Positions 21,279 through 33,400 of a stretch of DNA of 64,000 bases are shown here, in pieces. The DNA comes from Sequoia sempervirens (Eukaryota > Streptophyta > Pinopsida > Cupressales > Cupressaceae), in assembly GCA_007258455.2 (NCBI GenBank), contig VDFB02254929.1, positions 124,001 through 188,000 on the forward strand, read 5' to 3'. Numbering within the stretch: the first letter of the stretch is position 1; every line of letters begins with the position of its first letter. Both the position numbers and the translations under genes were made by a program. A model generated the notes under the pieces. The model was not told where the DNA came from, searched no databases, and was given only the letters and a program-made list of their open reading frames with translations.

Positions 21279-21557
21279 CTAACTGTACTTGTAGGTTGTC
21301 CCTCTCTGCCCATGCTTGATCTCTATCCCCAATAGCCTCATCTTGTTGTCTCTAAGCGTCATCTCACTCTGATAATGTCGTACATGTGTATCATTGTCAT
21401 CTCCTTCGGCCACAACTACCTTTGGTTGTCCCCATCCTTCACCTCTTTGTCCTCCCTCTAGTTGGGCACCCCAACCCCCATCTCCTTCATCTCCACTCCC
21501 ATATCCATCACCACCTCTATCCCTATCATCTTCTCCATTCCCCTCCCTTTGCTGCAA
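21279..21557 (-). pseudogene. Glycine/glutamate-rich tail, possibly of the plant mobile domain gene
   Basis: The minus-strand frame is rich in G, D and E (RGGDGYGSGDEGDGGWGAQL) and ends HVRHYQSEMTLRDNKMRLLG, a short coiled-coil-like end. Its position downstream (on the minus strand) of the plant mobile domain fragment at 22727-22969 suggests one decayed gene, interrupted by the LTR-like stretch between. The link is inference. Confidence 0.35.
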
Positions 21558-21849
21558 TCTTCTTTGCTCGCCTCCATTGCACCCTTTGTCCTCCCTCTAC
21601 TCCTTTAACCTACTACCCAACACCACCTTCACATCTTCCTATCAGTCTAGCAAGCCTATGTCTAGCCCACCATGCATCACAATCTAATGTAGTACCTATG
21701 TCAGTCATATTTGCATGCAAATCCTAGGCTATAGGCATAAGTCCTCGTAAACACAATCTTCTCAATAGGCTGACCCTACCTCTCTCCAAACTATCATCGT
21801 ACATGCTTGGGCATGTACCTCTCAATAATGTGGGTTTTCTTGCCAATCA

Positions 21850-22345
21850 AATAATGTGGGGTTCGGGGTGATCAACCCCCCCAACGGGTGGTCCAGGTGC
21901 CATGCGCCCCGATAGGGGCTTGGGGGCAGCACCCCCGAAAGCTAAATTTTATTTATATTTTATTATTGTAAATATGGAATGTTCATCATTAGGTCTTAGA
22001 TTTGACAATCAATATTTTATTAGCTTGAATTTCCTAGAAGGCAACCCTATTTTATGAGGGTGTCGTATTACAATTGTGTATTGTGATGTATTTTGAGAGT
22101 CTGATAACGGTCGTGTTTCCTCTAGATCTCTGATTGTTGATACTCTTGTGAGAAGCTTGCTTTGCAAGTATATTGTAATCCTTGATTTATGAATAATATA
22201 TTGGGAAACTTTTGGAGTGTGGGGTTTTTCTCCTGAAATGGTTTTCCCCACGTAAACCATTGTGTTATGGTATGCATGATATTTATGTTTATTTCTATTA
22301 AGTTTCTATAATTGTTAAAGATCTATAAAGTTTTGCATTATCCTC
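21850..22345 (+). repeat. Copia-type LTR, probably solo (limits approximate)
   Basis: It contains a C/G-rich start (gatcaacccccccaacgggt...ggggcttgggggcagcaccccc, which can fold) and an AT-rich middle. It also has the R-region signature gtgtggggtttttctcctgaaatggttttccccacgtaaa near 22217-22257, shared with the other Copia LTRs. No primer-binding site follows, so it is likely a solo or truncated LTR. Terminal TG/CA and target duplication were not resolved. Confidence 0.4.
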
Positions 22346-22726
22346 CTCTCAAGATTAGTGTAGGATGTTGTTCTGCTTCCTTAGCTTCCTTACAAAGCCC
22401 ATATGTGCAACAATATCACTCCATAGGATAATTTGGCCCCATACCTAAACACTACCTGATGCATGTCATGGTATATATAAGTCGACACACATGGTCGCCA
22501 TGCATAAACTACTCCTTCCTCTAGCATACTCTCCAGTACGTTATCCCAGCCAATGGAGAATCCTCTTAATCATCGATTTGATGCCAGAACTCCCCTAATC
22601 ACTCCAACAAGTACTAGTGGCTCAAATCGACCCATCGCCTTTTGTAGATTCATCTCCTTGTCCTCAATATTATTAAATTGTCTGTCAGAAATACCCTACT
22701 TAGTGCACTCTCTCCTGAGTCAAGTA

Positions 22727-22969
22727 TCATATATCACTCTCTCCATGTATCAAAATCCTAAGGATCCTCCATACATCCTCAAGTGTGATGGTAGCCTCTC
22801 TAATCGACAAGATGAAGATGTTGTGCTCACTATTCCACCTCTCTACCAATGATGTTATTATGGCTAGATTAGCCCTAATATTGGGTATGTCATCACATGT
22901 CATAGGTCTCAATAGCATGGTCACTAGGTGTCGCTCTTGTGACATGATCCATTTTAGCTTCTCCTGCAC
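22727..22969 (-). pseudogene. Plant mobile domain (PMD) fragment
   Basis: The minus strand reads LVTMLLRPMTCDDIPNIRAN, then LVERWNSEHNIFILSIREAT and ITLEDVWRILRILIHGE. The sequence (L)VERW..E.HTF.L..GE.T[IV]TLEDV..[IL]L.[IL]PI.GE is the hallmark of the PMD (MAIN/MAIL-like, PF10536), found in plant transposons and in some host genes. Only the N-terminal piece is legible. Stops follow. It probably comes from a transposon-borne copy. Confidence 0.65.
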
Positions 22970-23044
22970 TCACCAATTGCATGACGTTAGCCTTGGCATG
23001 AGATTTAACCAATTCTATTTTTCCCCAAAAGCACCATTTTTCTA

Positions 23045-23400
23045 GTCATATGCGTAATTCTATCAATCATGCAATATTTACCCTTCTCTATGCATTATTT
23101 CCTATCATTTACACAATTTTATCAATTGTCCATTGTTTCCTATCATTTGTGTTGCATTTACCCTCATTTGTGCAATTATATTAATTATACATCATTTTCT
23201 CTCATTTGTGCAACATTTCCTATCACCAGGACAATTTTATCAATTGTGCAGTTTTATCACTTATTTGCGCAACTCTAACTCTCATTTGCACGATTATGCA
23301 ATATTTTCTATCATATGTGCAAAATTAGCCTTAAGATGTGCAATTTCACATCAATTGTGCGTCATTGCACATCCTACAATTTTACTTATGCAAAATCCTA
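23045..23400. repeat. Degenerate 'cctatcatttgtgcaatttta' repeats
   Basis: Imperfect units of about 40 bp built on tatca(t/a)ttgtgcaa run through the block. Copies of cctatcatttgtg or ctctcatttgtgcaa lie near 23100, 23142, 23163, 23203, 23232, 23280 and 23310. It is a decayed minisatellite with no coding sense. Confidence 0.5.
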
Positions 23401-23936
23401 TTTCTACCTCTCATTAACGACCCTAGATCTACCCATAAGGACCCAAAGGTTTGGCATTCACCACTAGACCTAAGCCAATAGGCCACTTGAAGACTTGCAT
23501 ATGCTTTGCTAAATGGGTGGCCCTCAAAATGCCTACCATCTCCTTAGTTGCTTTGTTGTGGATGCTCTGGAGGATCTAAACTTTTGATAGTATGAGAATC
23601 AGATGAGCTTGAATGACCTCTCCCATGCCTATTTGTAGCCCCTAAAACCCTATTTTTCTTCATTAACCTTAATTCCTTCTTGCCTAGCCTAGTTCCATTA
23701 TCCCTTTGTCATTTTTTTGTCAACTAACCTTGTTTATTTATCTCCCTAATCTGTTATATCGTGAGTTTGACCAAAAAAATATATTTTCTTTTCCTGATCT
23801 CTTGAGAGGGCATCTTACCCTCATCCCTCAATATCATTGGGCCTTACTAGGGCACACCACTAACAAAAAAAATCATATCAATTTTAAATTCTTTGAAACA
23901 ACGTCATAAAATGCATTGTCTCAAAGAGGGGAAAAA
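23401..23936. other. No recognised feature
   Basis: Mixed sequence without a supportable frame, repeat or RNA gene. Confidence 0.5.
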
Positions 23937-25131
23937 TGTAGACACTCAAGTGATTAATGCATTTTCATCTTCTCATCTTATCATTATCCTCATCAATTTT
24001 TCTATCTATATTATTTTTCTCGGTAAGTTATGGCTTAAGGGAGTCATGCCCCACAAAAATAATTGGAAAATAAAATTGATAAAGCTCATGCTCTAGACAC
24101 AAGGGTGCATAATTATCACTACATTTGTTCAATCCACCTAAAATGGAGAATTCTCTAAATACTATCATCCCTATCATTCTTGCCTACCCATTTTAACATG
24201 AGGGCACAATTTCATTTGACTGAGTCATAACAATCCTTGAAAGGGAGCTTTCAAACATTCTATAATGTTGTAAAATTGCACCCCTTGCACTTTCACATAC
24301 ATTCTTGTATCCACTTTAGTGTCCACTCCCTTAGCATTTATGTAGGTTCATTTTAGCCCTTACATCAACCTTTTTCCCCTCTTAGGATGCTCAAGACCCC
24401 TTTTCAGCAACTACCTTCATGCGTCATCTTTGTGTCAAACTTTATGCTTTTCTTGTTCTTGTTGTTTTGTAGTGTGATTTATTTGAGCACTAGCACACCA
24501 CGTGAACATCCGCACATCGTGCTAGTGTCCTGCAACATTTCGACGTTCAAACAATTGTTTCTGAGTGCCTTGCCACTTGTCAGTTGCTTTTGTCGGTGGT
24601 AATGGCCCAAGACGCCTTGTAATGACTCGAGAAGCTTCTTTTCCCTCCTCCTCTCTCTTTAAATGCTATCTTTTCAATCCATTTGGTCTTCTTGGGTTCT
24701 ATCTTGAACTCTCTTCTCTTTTCTTGGACATTCTCTTCTCACTCTCTCAAACTTGCATAGCTCTCTACAACTTTCTACAACAACCTCAAGCTCTCAAGTT
24801 CTTACAACACTCTTGTCTCTCACAACTTTGTCTCTCTCCTTGGCTTCCTCAAGCCTTGCAGGTGACATCTATCTTGTGCCTTGTATCTTTGAGCATCTTG
24901 GGATTTCTCACATCCCCTTTCTAAGCATTTTACTATTTTGTCTATCTATCTATCTCGTGATACGGGTTCTCCTCCTTGAGCGGGGATTGCTTTTATCACT
25001 TCGTATTTTCTTACTTTGTTCACTTTCTCTATCTATCAACCTATCCATGGAGGTGGGAACACCGAAGCAGGGGTTTGACTGCAACAAGCCCCTAAACAAC
25101 CCCAACATTTTTCCCTCGGTCTTATGTGTGC
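23937..25131 (+). repeat. LTR-like stretch (TGTAGACA ... TGTGTGCA), tentative
   Basis: A block beginning tgtagacactcaag and ending cttatgtgtgca has a leader-like pyrimidine-rich middle: 24640-24860 is dominated by ctctct, ttctct and caac. The short hydrophobic frames here (24387-24602, 24565-24924, 24753-25205) overlap in different frames and match no family, so I treat them as non-coding. No target duplication was found. This is an impression from composition and end dinucleotides only. Confidence 0.25.
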
Positions 25132-25711
25132 AGGTGTTGAAGATATTTACTTGTTGGAGGCTTCATTGTTTGGTTTGTTGTGAGAACTTTCTTTATCCTC
25201 TTTAGTCTTCTCGTTTACTTTACTTTATTTCAATTTTATCATATTTTGTTACTTTCTCACATTTCAAGATTTCTTAGCAATCAGAGTAGAAGTAGTCACT
25301 TTGGTATTTTCTTAGACATTCTTAGTTTTTAGTCCGTACGGGATGCCATCGCGTCGTGCTATAGTTTGAACTTTGTGTTGTTGTCCTTTGACTAAAAACT
25401 TGCTAGTCTGTCCGAAAAACCTCTGTGATCTACTCTTTCTGATTCTAAAACTCTCACTTTGTTCCTTGAGGTAGTTTAGAGTAGTTCGCTCCCTGGGATT
25501 CTCTTGAGAATAAAGAGACTCGTGAGCAACAAATCCCTCTTCTTTACACATTCTATTATTGTTCTCCTTTCTTAGAAGATCTTAGCATCATTTGATGTGT
25601 GAGATTTACATGGGGAATTTATTCCTCTTAAATTTTGTCCATTATTGCTCTAGCTGAGGCTGTAACTCTTTGTTTTTCTTAAATTTTCCTTTTGTGTTGT
25701 CATCTCTATGA
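25132..25711. other. No recognised feature
   Basis: Pyrimidine-rich text continuing the style of the preceding block. No coding, repeat or RNA signal that I can support. Confidence 0.45.
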
Positions 25712-26560
25712 TCACCATTCCTTATGGATACCATAGACTAAGGATATGTCATTTTTTTTGTCTATAATCCTAGAATCTACATCTCTTATGAAATTGTTGA
25801 ATCCTCTGGAGTGTCTAATAATGGAAACCACATGTGGAGACCCCATAATTGTGTCTTGTGATTTAAGAGAAGAGGTGGTATTTAGTTTTGGGCTGGTCAA
25901 CAAAGGAGTTTGGAAGGGATTTGATTCTTTCTGAGCATTTAGTGGAATGCCATAATGATGGGGATCAACCACCTTGTACCAAGTGGGCTTATCTCATGGG
26001 GTATTATTTCCTTCGTTATGAGCTTTTATTTTTGGACATTGAAGGGTAGAATGGTTTGTTGATAAGAATTTCCTACACCTAAAAGCAATTCTTTCATAAT
26101 CAACTAGTTGCCTCCAACATCTATTGCCCACTTTCAAAGAGATCTCAATAGGGAGACCTTTGAAAAGATCCATTTCCACACATAAACATGTGGAGGTGAA
26201 GCTTGTATAATTGATTGTTTCCTCTTACGAATAGTAATACTTACATAGACCATTTCTAATAGCTTCTAGACTTTCTAATTCCCAAAATTGCAAGGGGAGG
26301 TAGAGTAAACAAACCTAGAGATATGCAGAAGTGAGTCTCTATGCGAGGATCAAAAGATGGAAGCCGGGGTTTCATGCATAGGAAATCCCATGGACCATTT
26401 TTTATCACCTGTCAAACTCAAGGATAAAGAAAACCCTAGCATAGGCGTAAATATAGATCTCTTCCTCCTTGTCATCTTTCCAAATTTTTGTGATCCAGTA
26501 ATGAAGATCATAGAGCTTTGGCCATGTTTTCACAAATTTGCAAATAAGGGCGTGGTTTTA
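25712..26560 (-). pseudogene. LINE ORF1 remnant (DUF4283 and zinc knuckle region)
   Basis: On the minus strand, in several frames, a worn LLYLPLQFWELESLEAIRNG (from VWVRLPNLPLHFW...) is followed by CVEMDLFKGLPIEISLKVGN, then WRQLVDYERIAFRCRKFLST and LQCPK. This is the DUF4283 C-terminal half and the CCHC-like end of LINE/gag-like plant ORF1 proteins, with parts of the knuckle lost. A serine-rich tail continues to 25712. The layout matches ORF1 of the intact LINE at 33.5 kb, but the sequence is clearly another family. No ORF2 follows on the minus strand. Confidence 0.7.
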
Positions 26561-27180
26561 CAAAAAATCCTCCTTGTCGTGGATGGATCCACCAATGCAC
26601 AACTCTAGTATATGTGTCGATTGATGGAGAGTGAAAGGGTTGTGATCCATGTTGCACCCGTCAAGAACATAGTTGCCATTGTTGCCCCTATCAAGATCAA
26701 TGTTGCTATTGGAGGTGGTGAAAAGAGTTTTGGGTGTCTGAGACACCTTGCCCCATCGTGATAGGTGAGAGAGTCATTGCCTTGTGCTGCCAGAGAGCAG
26801 ACAATGCTCGTGTCTAACTTCTCGTCATAGTTGTATTGACATGTACTAGGGTTTGGGAGGTGATGAAGAATTTCAATGTGGAGCAAATATTTGATTAGTT
26901 CTTTTATTTATATTAATTAAATAATTATTTAATTATTTAATTAAGCTAATATCCTCTCTTTTCATTTATAATAGTTAAATTATTTTTAATTATTTAATAA
27001 TTTTTATCTTTTTATCATATCTATATTAATTAAGTAATTTTTAATTATTTAATTAATTATTATTTTATGATTTTCCCTCCAACATTAATTAAAAGAAAAT
27101 TCAAATTATCTTTGGTCTGCTGTAAAATAATTTTCAAAAAAATATTTAATTAGCTAACACTCGTCTTAATAATTAAATAA
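26561..27180. other. Spacer, strongly AT-rich from 26890
   Basis: 26561-26886 has overlapping short frames without family signs. From 26890 the text is dominated by taattatttaatt-type simple sequence. Confidence 0.5.
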
Positions 27181-27337
27181 GTTAAAATAATTGTGATATT
27201 GCTATCAAGATTCAACTGTGTAGTTTTACGAGTCAAATTCATTGACCCATGTTTCATGATTAGTGGTTCACAATAACCCATCTCTCATGATAATGAATGG
27301 TCCACTTAGCACTCATTGCATCTAGGTGATGCTCATA

Positions 27338-27450
27338 GAGGTGAAGCACTAGGCCTTCCTGGGAGGTCACCCATCCTAGTACTACTCCAACTCAAGTGTG
27401 CTTAACCACAAAGTTTTCCCCAAGGTTAAGCTCACTTAGCTTGCAACCCC
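27338..27450 (-). other. 5S rRNA-derived segment, left arm
   Basis: The reverse complement reads ...ggttaagcacacttgagttggagtagtactaggatgggtgacctcccaggaaggcctagtgcttcacctc in pieces. The internal promoter boxes of plant 5S genes are recognisable: box A as gttaagcacac, intermediate element gagtagtact, and box C aggatgggtgacctcc. The first half is only loosely like 5S. It is not a functional rRNA gene by sequence. Confidence 0.75.
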
Positions 27451-27955
27451 ATTTACAAAACCTTCAACAAGTGTTGTGCCTTATGAACCATTCATCATAG
27501 AGCCCCTTTAGCTCATCAATTGATAAGTAGGAGGTATTTTCCACAACATGTCAAATTGTGATATTGCTATCAGGATTCAACCATGTAGTTTTACGAGTGA
27601 AACTCATTGACCCATGTTTCATGAGTATTGTGGTTATTGTGAACCATGAAATATCATGAGAACCACTACTCATGAAACATGGGTCAATGAGTTAGTGAAC
27701 CACTTGAAACATGGGTGAGCTTGACTTGCAAAACTACATGGTTGAATCTTGAGAGCAATATCACAATTTGACATGCTACTACTCATGAAACATGGGTCAA
27801 TGAGTGACTCGTAAAACTACATGGTTGAATCCTGATAGTAATATCACAATTTGACACGCCGTGGAAAATACCTCCTACTTATCAATTGATGAGCTAAAGG
27901 GGATCTATGATGAATGGTTCATAAGGCACAACACTTGTTAAAGGTTTTGCAAATG

Positions 27956-28067
27956 GGGTTGCAAGCTAAGTGAGCTTAACCTTGGGGAAAACTTTGTGGT
28001 TAAGCGTGCTTGAGCTAGAGTAGTACTAGGATGGGTGACCTCCCGTAAGGCCCAATGCTTCACCTCT
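27956..28067 (+). other. 5S rRNA-derived segment, right arm
   Basis: Contains gttaagcgtgcttgagc (box A region identical to plant 5S over gttaagcgtgcttg), agagtagtactaggatgggtg (intermediate element and box C) and acctcccgtaagg...gcttcacctc at the 3' end. The 5' half (ggttgcaagctaagtgagct...) resembles the modified 5S of Cassandra LTRs more than genuine 5S. It could bind TFIIIA/TFIIIC-type factors; this is inference. Confidence 0.8.
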
Positions 28068-28268
28068 ATGTGCATCACCTAGATGCAATGAGTGCTTAGT
28101 GGACCATTCATTATCATGAGAGATGGGGAGATAGGTTATTGTGAACCACTACTCATGAAACATGGGTCAATGAGTTTGACTCGTAAAACTACACAGTTGA
28201 ATCCTAATAGCAATATCACAATTTGACACACTATGGAAAATACCTCCTACTTATCAGTTAAAATAATT

Positions 28269-29934
28269 ATTAAGATTTAAATTATCTTTCCATCCAAAGT
28301 AAATAAATAAAATTAATATTTTTTTATTTCTCCAACTGTATCTTATGAGTTAAATAAATACATTTAATTCTCTTAACTATCCCACCTCATTAATTCAAGT
28401 TTAGCTCCTACCCTATCTCTATTTTTGTATCCATTGATATTTCCAATCAATCTTCACCATTGATCAAATATCAAGTGAAGCATATAGCTAAAACCTTCAT
28501 TCATTTATTCCCCTAGACCACATTATGATCAAGAATACATTATCAAACAAGAAAGCTATCATTATCAATCAAGTGTATCATCTATATACCATCTTTGAGA
28601 AAATATCATCATATTATCATAGTTATGTTATTTTGAAGAGTAACCTACACATCAAGCACTCAAGCTACTACCAAAGAAACAATGGAACAAATCAAGGTCT
28701 TTGTTGTGGTATAATTATTTATTATTTAATTTTATGCATTATTGAGTGATTGTTGAGTGTGAATTTGGTACTTGCATTGTGTTGTTCCTATTTTCATGAT
28801 TCACATTTTCATCATCCATAGTTAGCATTGATATCTAGCATTTAAAGATTAGTAGTGTCATGATGGAGCTATAAGAAAACATTCTCATTCTAAAATAGGG
28901 CACTACTTTGAAGGTTACGATGTTATTTGTAGATTCAAATGGCACGACCTATTTTCAAAAAATATATTTGATAGTAAAACTCTACATTTTAAAATAATCC
29001 TTATGGAAATTACTTTTGATGTGAAGTATTACTCTTTGAGTATTCTTTTGTGTGTGATTTTCTAGAAATTGGTTAACTAATTTGGAACTAAGAAGGAAGT
29101 AATAATGGCAGCATTAAAGAAAGTGACCTTTGATGTTTCAATGTTGAAGTTTTTCATGAAAGTGTAAGGGTCATAAAGTAAACCATATGATACCTTTTAT
29201 TATGGCCTTACATCAATCAATATATCTTGAACGAAATTGAGGTTTAGTGGAAGTTAAATACAAGAATTTTATTAATAAAATATTTTAGCAAGAGAAAGAC
29301 GCCATTGGATAGATTTTCATGAGCTTATTAGAAAAAAAATTAGCATGAAAATCTAATTTGATATCACTTATAAAAAAATTATTAGTATTTCCTAACTTAC
29401 TCTAATATAATGTTATCAATTAAGATCTTAGGATACTAATAATTGTAAATTAATAAAATGAGAATTAGAAAATACATGGATAAAACACATTACACAATAT
29501 ATACACAGGGAAAGCTCTTTTGATTAAAAAACACCATAAGCACCATTTTAATATTAAAACACTTACAAAATTGTCTATATAAATATAGATAACACCTAGG
29601 GATTTCACTTCTCACTTCCACATGGCCTTTATATTCTTTTGTAGAAACTCTAATTCTTCAAAATCTCAATGAGATAACCTCCTTAAATATAGGAGAAGGG
29701 GTGACAAAATACCTAAAGGTTATTAGTCACATCTATTCAAAACTTCCATTTATAATTAATATCTAATAATTATTAGATTATAATGAGATATTCTTAGTAA
29801 AGAATATAATGTATATAAGGTCTTATAACCTTATATTAGAAAAATGTGTGTATGTTATAAGGATATGACCCCTAATAACCTTATGTTTTAACAAAATTGA
29901 GGCATTTGTGGGGTTAAGCTAAGGACTACAAAAG
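28269..29934. other. AT-rich stretch, nothing recognised
   Basis: Long AT-rich sequence with no frame, repeat family or RNA gene that I can support. Confidence 0.6.
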
Positions 29935-30460
29935 TTAGGGTGGAGCACTAGAGTGGGAAAGATGAGAGCTATGGTGGGAAGAGGAAGTGAACCACAGGGA
30001 AAAAATATACAATGGAGAAAAGGGGAGAGAAGTGGTAAGGTTAGATGGTTAAATTAAGGGAAAGAGAGGTATGAAGCTAAATAAAAACAAGAGGAGGTAG
30101 GTATGCTAGGGAACACAAGCAAGTGATAGAGGTAAGAAAAGGAAAAATGAGAGGTAGCAAAATATGATACAGGAAAAAATTGGGGTGGGTTGTGAAGGGG
30201 AAAATAAAAAGAAGGGTGATATGGAGGATATGTACAGTATTGAAAAATGTGTGTTGTGAAAGTACATAGAGGTGTTGTCAAGGTGTAAAGTGAAGAGGAA
30301 GGTACAAGAATAGGTAAAGAAGTATTGAGACAACCAAACTAGGTGTTATGAAATATGGAAGAGATTTTATGACGATGAGATACCGATTACGAAAAGATGA
30401 GTGTATGATGGTTGAGAGAGGCAAATGGTGAAAGGAAAAAGTGTTTGAAGAAGGTTCCAA
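29935..30460. repeat. Purine-rich (G+A on + strand) tract
   Basis: For over 500 bases the plus strand is dominated by A and G (gagagaagtggtaagg, gggaaagagaggtatgaag and similar), in contrast with the neutral AT-rich flanks. The minus-strand frames here (30054-30463) translate only as F/S/P/L-rich low-complexity text. No exact unit repeats. Confidence 0.6.
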
Positions 30461-33400
30461 CACTTTAAGAGTTTCATCATTGGTAATTTTGAAGCTAATA
30501 TCAAAAAATATAGAGGAAATTTTTGACCCATTGAATGCATATAATTTTTATATCCAATTTAGATATGTGCATGTCTTTTTTCCAAGTAATACAGTTAAAT
30601 TTTAAGGAAAATGTAGTTGAGGTGTCACTTTCCTTCATATTTGACAATCATCATCTAAACAAAAACATTATCTATGACTTTGGAGAGTACATTTCTAAGG
30701 ATCCCTATTATGAACTAGTGGAAAATAAAAATATGTATTCTCCAAAGAACTTGAGTAGATACTCACTATGTTAAATCTTAGTCTTACCATATGGTATTTG
30801 AATAACTAAACTCACTAGGGGTTAAATTAAATTTTCATATTTGACACAATGGAGAAATCAAACTAGTTCAAATTTGATTACTTTATATAGATAGACATCC
30901 TAAATATGCCTCAAACAAAGTTTGAGGATAGTTTTGTGACCCCTTTGTTGGAAAAGCTCATTGGAATGAAGAGCCCTTGGATAACCACTATGGTAAAGAG
31001 CATTATTAGGTCCCTATATATGCATTCTTCAAGATCACTAGGTCACAACTAGGGAGACTACTTCATTCATAATGCAAACACTTGTAATAGGGTTTATAGA
31101 GCCAATATTCTTTCATACATATTTCCTTGAGCAATGCCATCAACAATTGATTTTATGGAAACTACAAGGAAATTTTCCATTTCTTGATTCATAAACCCAT
31201 TCTCATCCTCTAAGAAAGTTGATACTGTATTGCTCAATGGAGTAGGCACTAGTTTGATTGGTCAAGGGTTAAACACCTTTTATTATAGCCATCTCTCTTG
31301 GTAGTTGTACTAGTATTTTAGGTTTCACCATGTCTATATGAATCAATATTGTAAATTGTGTTATATCTTGTACTATCCTAAAATTGATACATTGTTGGAG
31401 GATCATGGTGGGATGTTCTCCCTCTTACTTGTGTATGTAATTTTAAGTGGATTTATTTGTTGGTGATAGTACAAGTATTATCTTTTGATGCATGGTAAGG
31501 GTGATTTATTATCTTCTTATTGAAGGTCTTGTAGGCCTATAGGTAGTCAATGTTGATAGGAACTTAGTTCAAAACATATTGGGGATCATAAAATTTTGAG
31601 CATGGTTGCTTATGGGCCTTGAGTCTAATGGTTTATTTCTCTTTAATTATCATTGTAGAGACCTCAAGGGATACTCCCTTGGACTTACAAAGTCTAAATT
31701 TGAAGGTAAGTTTACTCACTCACAAAAAGTGGTCCATTCATACAAGTATCACTAAGTTAGAAGAAGAAAACATAAACTTAAAACATGGTTTATTCAACAT
31801 GAGGGTAGCACATGTAAGACTAAAAAATAGGTACCAAATCATGTACATATGTCTACTCATCATCAAATAACTATGACATAGATTGCATCAACAACCTATG
31901 GAGAAGATGAAACACTGAAGAAGTAGATATAAGAATTGGAATCAAAATAAATAGTTGATAGATCAAGGGCTCAAGTAATAGCTCATATTCAAGGGAGTAT
32001 TTATCATATGGTCCAACTTCTTTCTAATTATTGTGATCACTTGTGGGAATAATTTGAGGCTTTCTGAAAGGAACTTGAAAAGAAAGAGTAGCAACAACAA
32101 TCATGTGAGGGATAAAAGAAATAAGGTTACCCATAGTATCCAAAGTGCACATGATTCATCTCAACACAAAAATGTTAGAAGTACGAAGGCTACCAAAATT
32201 GTAACAATGGAGGAAGACTACAGTATGATGTTGGAAGTAAGCTACCACATTGAATATGTAGGCAAAGATATATGAAAAATGATCAAATGATTTTAGACAT
32301 TAATTGTTTGGAAAATGTCAAGTCCAAGGGACAAAGAAAGGAACCTCAAAAGGATAGAAGATTGGAAAGAAGAATTTATGATCATGGGTTTATATATTGT
32401 TTATTTTCCTCCTCCAAGATAAATACCCTACATTAAAAAAAAATGTATGGTGCATTTGAGGAGATATGACATCATATAAACATATAGGAATATTTATAAA
32501 AGAGACTAGAACTTTAGTAGATGCCTAGTGGACCACCACTCTTGCAAATGTAAATAAAGCAACTCCTATTTTTCCTACAAAAGATGAGTGGCAGGCTCTA
32601 GATAAGAGTATGATGGCGAAAGACCCTTTATTATTTAATTAATCTATCTCTTTGAGATGAATATCATCTTAAATAATTTGATCCATGTTATAGGTGGAAG
32701 GGTACTCTAAAATATGCATGCCACTTGTAAAGTATGTATGCAATCTACACTTTTTGTGTGTTGTGGGAAAATATTGACAAATCGATAAATTTGGGTGTAA
32801 AGCCATACGGAGCTAAATAACATTCAAGTGAATTAAAAAAGGTATTGATTAAGGTACATATCACATGGATGATGTGTGGATATACACAAGAAATATTATT
32901 CTATGAAATTTATTTAGTTTATTCCAAGGAATTAATTGAGTGAGCATGAATTTGAACACTTCAAAATCATCAAGAAACTCGGCTAAATTTACACCATTTT
33001 CTCACCCCATGTTAAAGTAACTTATTTCTATCAAGGATATTATTGAATAGAACAAGTCTTTGTGTGATAATTTGATGTAGATAGTAAATGACTTGGGCTT
33101 ACCTATGAACGTGAATACTATTTAATTGAAACTAATGAAAAATGAGTTGTGGGGTATTAAGTGAGCTAGACAATGAGAAAATATCTACATTACACAAGGT
33201 TAGTTGTTGTGTAAAGGCCATCCATAGTGCACTGAAGTATGTTTGTGATAGAATGAATGTGCCTTATCTACCACCTTTCCGAATTTATGTTTCAAAGGGA
33301 AATGATTGATGTGTATAGACTTTGATTGTCAAAGTTTTGAAGGAAAATATATTACCAAGAGAATAACCACCAAAATTGATGTAATGTGAGAAGGATAAGT

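Larger units (their letters stand above)
27193..28256. mobile_element. Palindromic element with two inverted 5S-derived units (Cassandra-like)
   Basis: Two units of about 370 bp, each carrying a 5S rRNA-like segment, face each other (minus copy to the left, plus copy to the right). About 310 bp of extra copies of an 80-bp side module separates them. The module (actcatgaaacatgggtcaatgag ... aatatcacaatttgaca) occurs five times: minus at about 27189-27262 and 27549-27625, plus at about 27667-27772, 27780-27856 and 28146-28228. The plus unit repeats at 372 bp (27856 to 28228). Boundaries such as aatttgaca|tgttgtgg (read on the minus strand at 27548/27549) suggest the unit is a TG...CA LTR as in Cassandra TRIMs. 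A 12-bp direct repeat gttaaaataatt (27181-27192, 28257-28268) flanks the block and may be a target duplication. Confidence 0.7.

Noticed and set aside
21386..21727. Proline/histidine-rich proteins on the plus strand
   Set aside because: Two overlapping frames are shadows of the opposite-strand glycine/glutamate-rich text; low complexity, no hallmark.
24387..25205. Hydrophobic membrane-protein genes
   Set aside because: Three frames overlap in a pyrimidine-rich stretch, so leucine/serine/phenylalanine runs are expected by composition. No ordered membrane segments or start context.
27956..28067. Functional 5S rRNA gene
   Set aside because: Only the internal control region is close to 5S. The 5' half is strongly changed, there is no tandem array, and the unit lies in a palindromic repeat element.
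30054..30463. Minus-strand F/S/P-rich proteins
   Set aside because: Direct translation of the complement of a purine-rich tract; several frames equally open.
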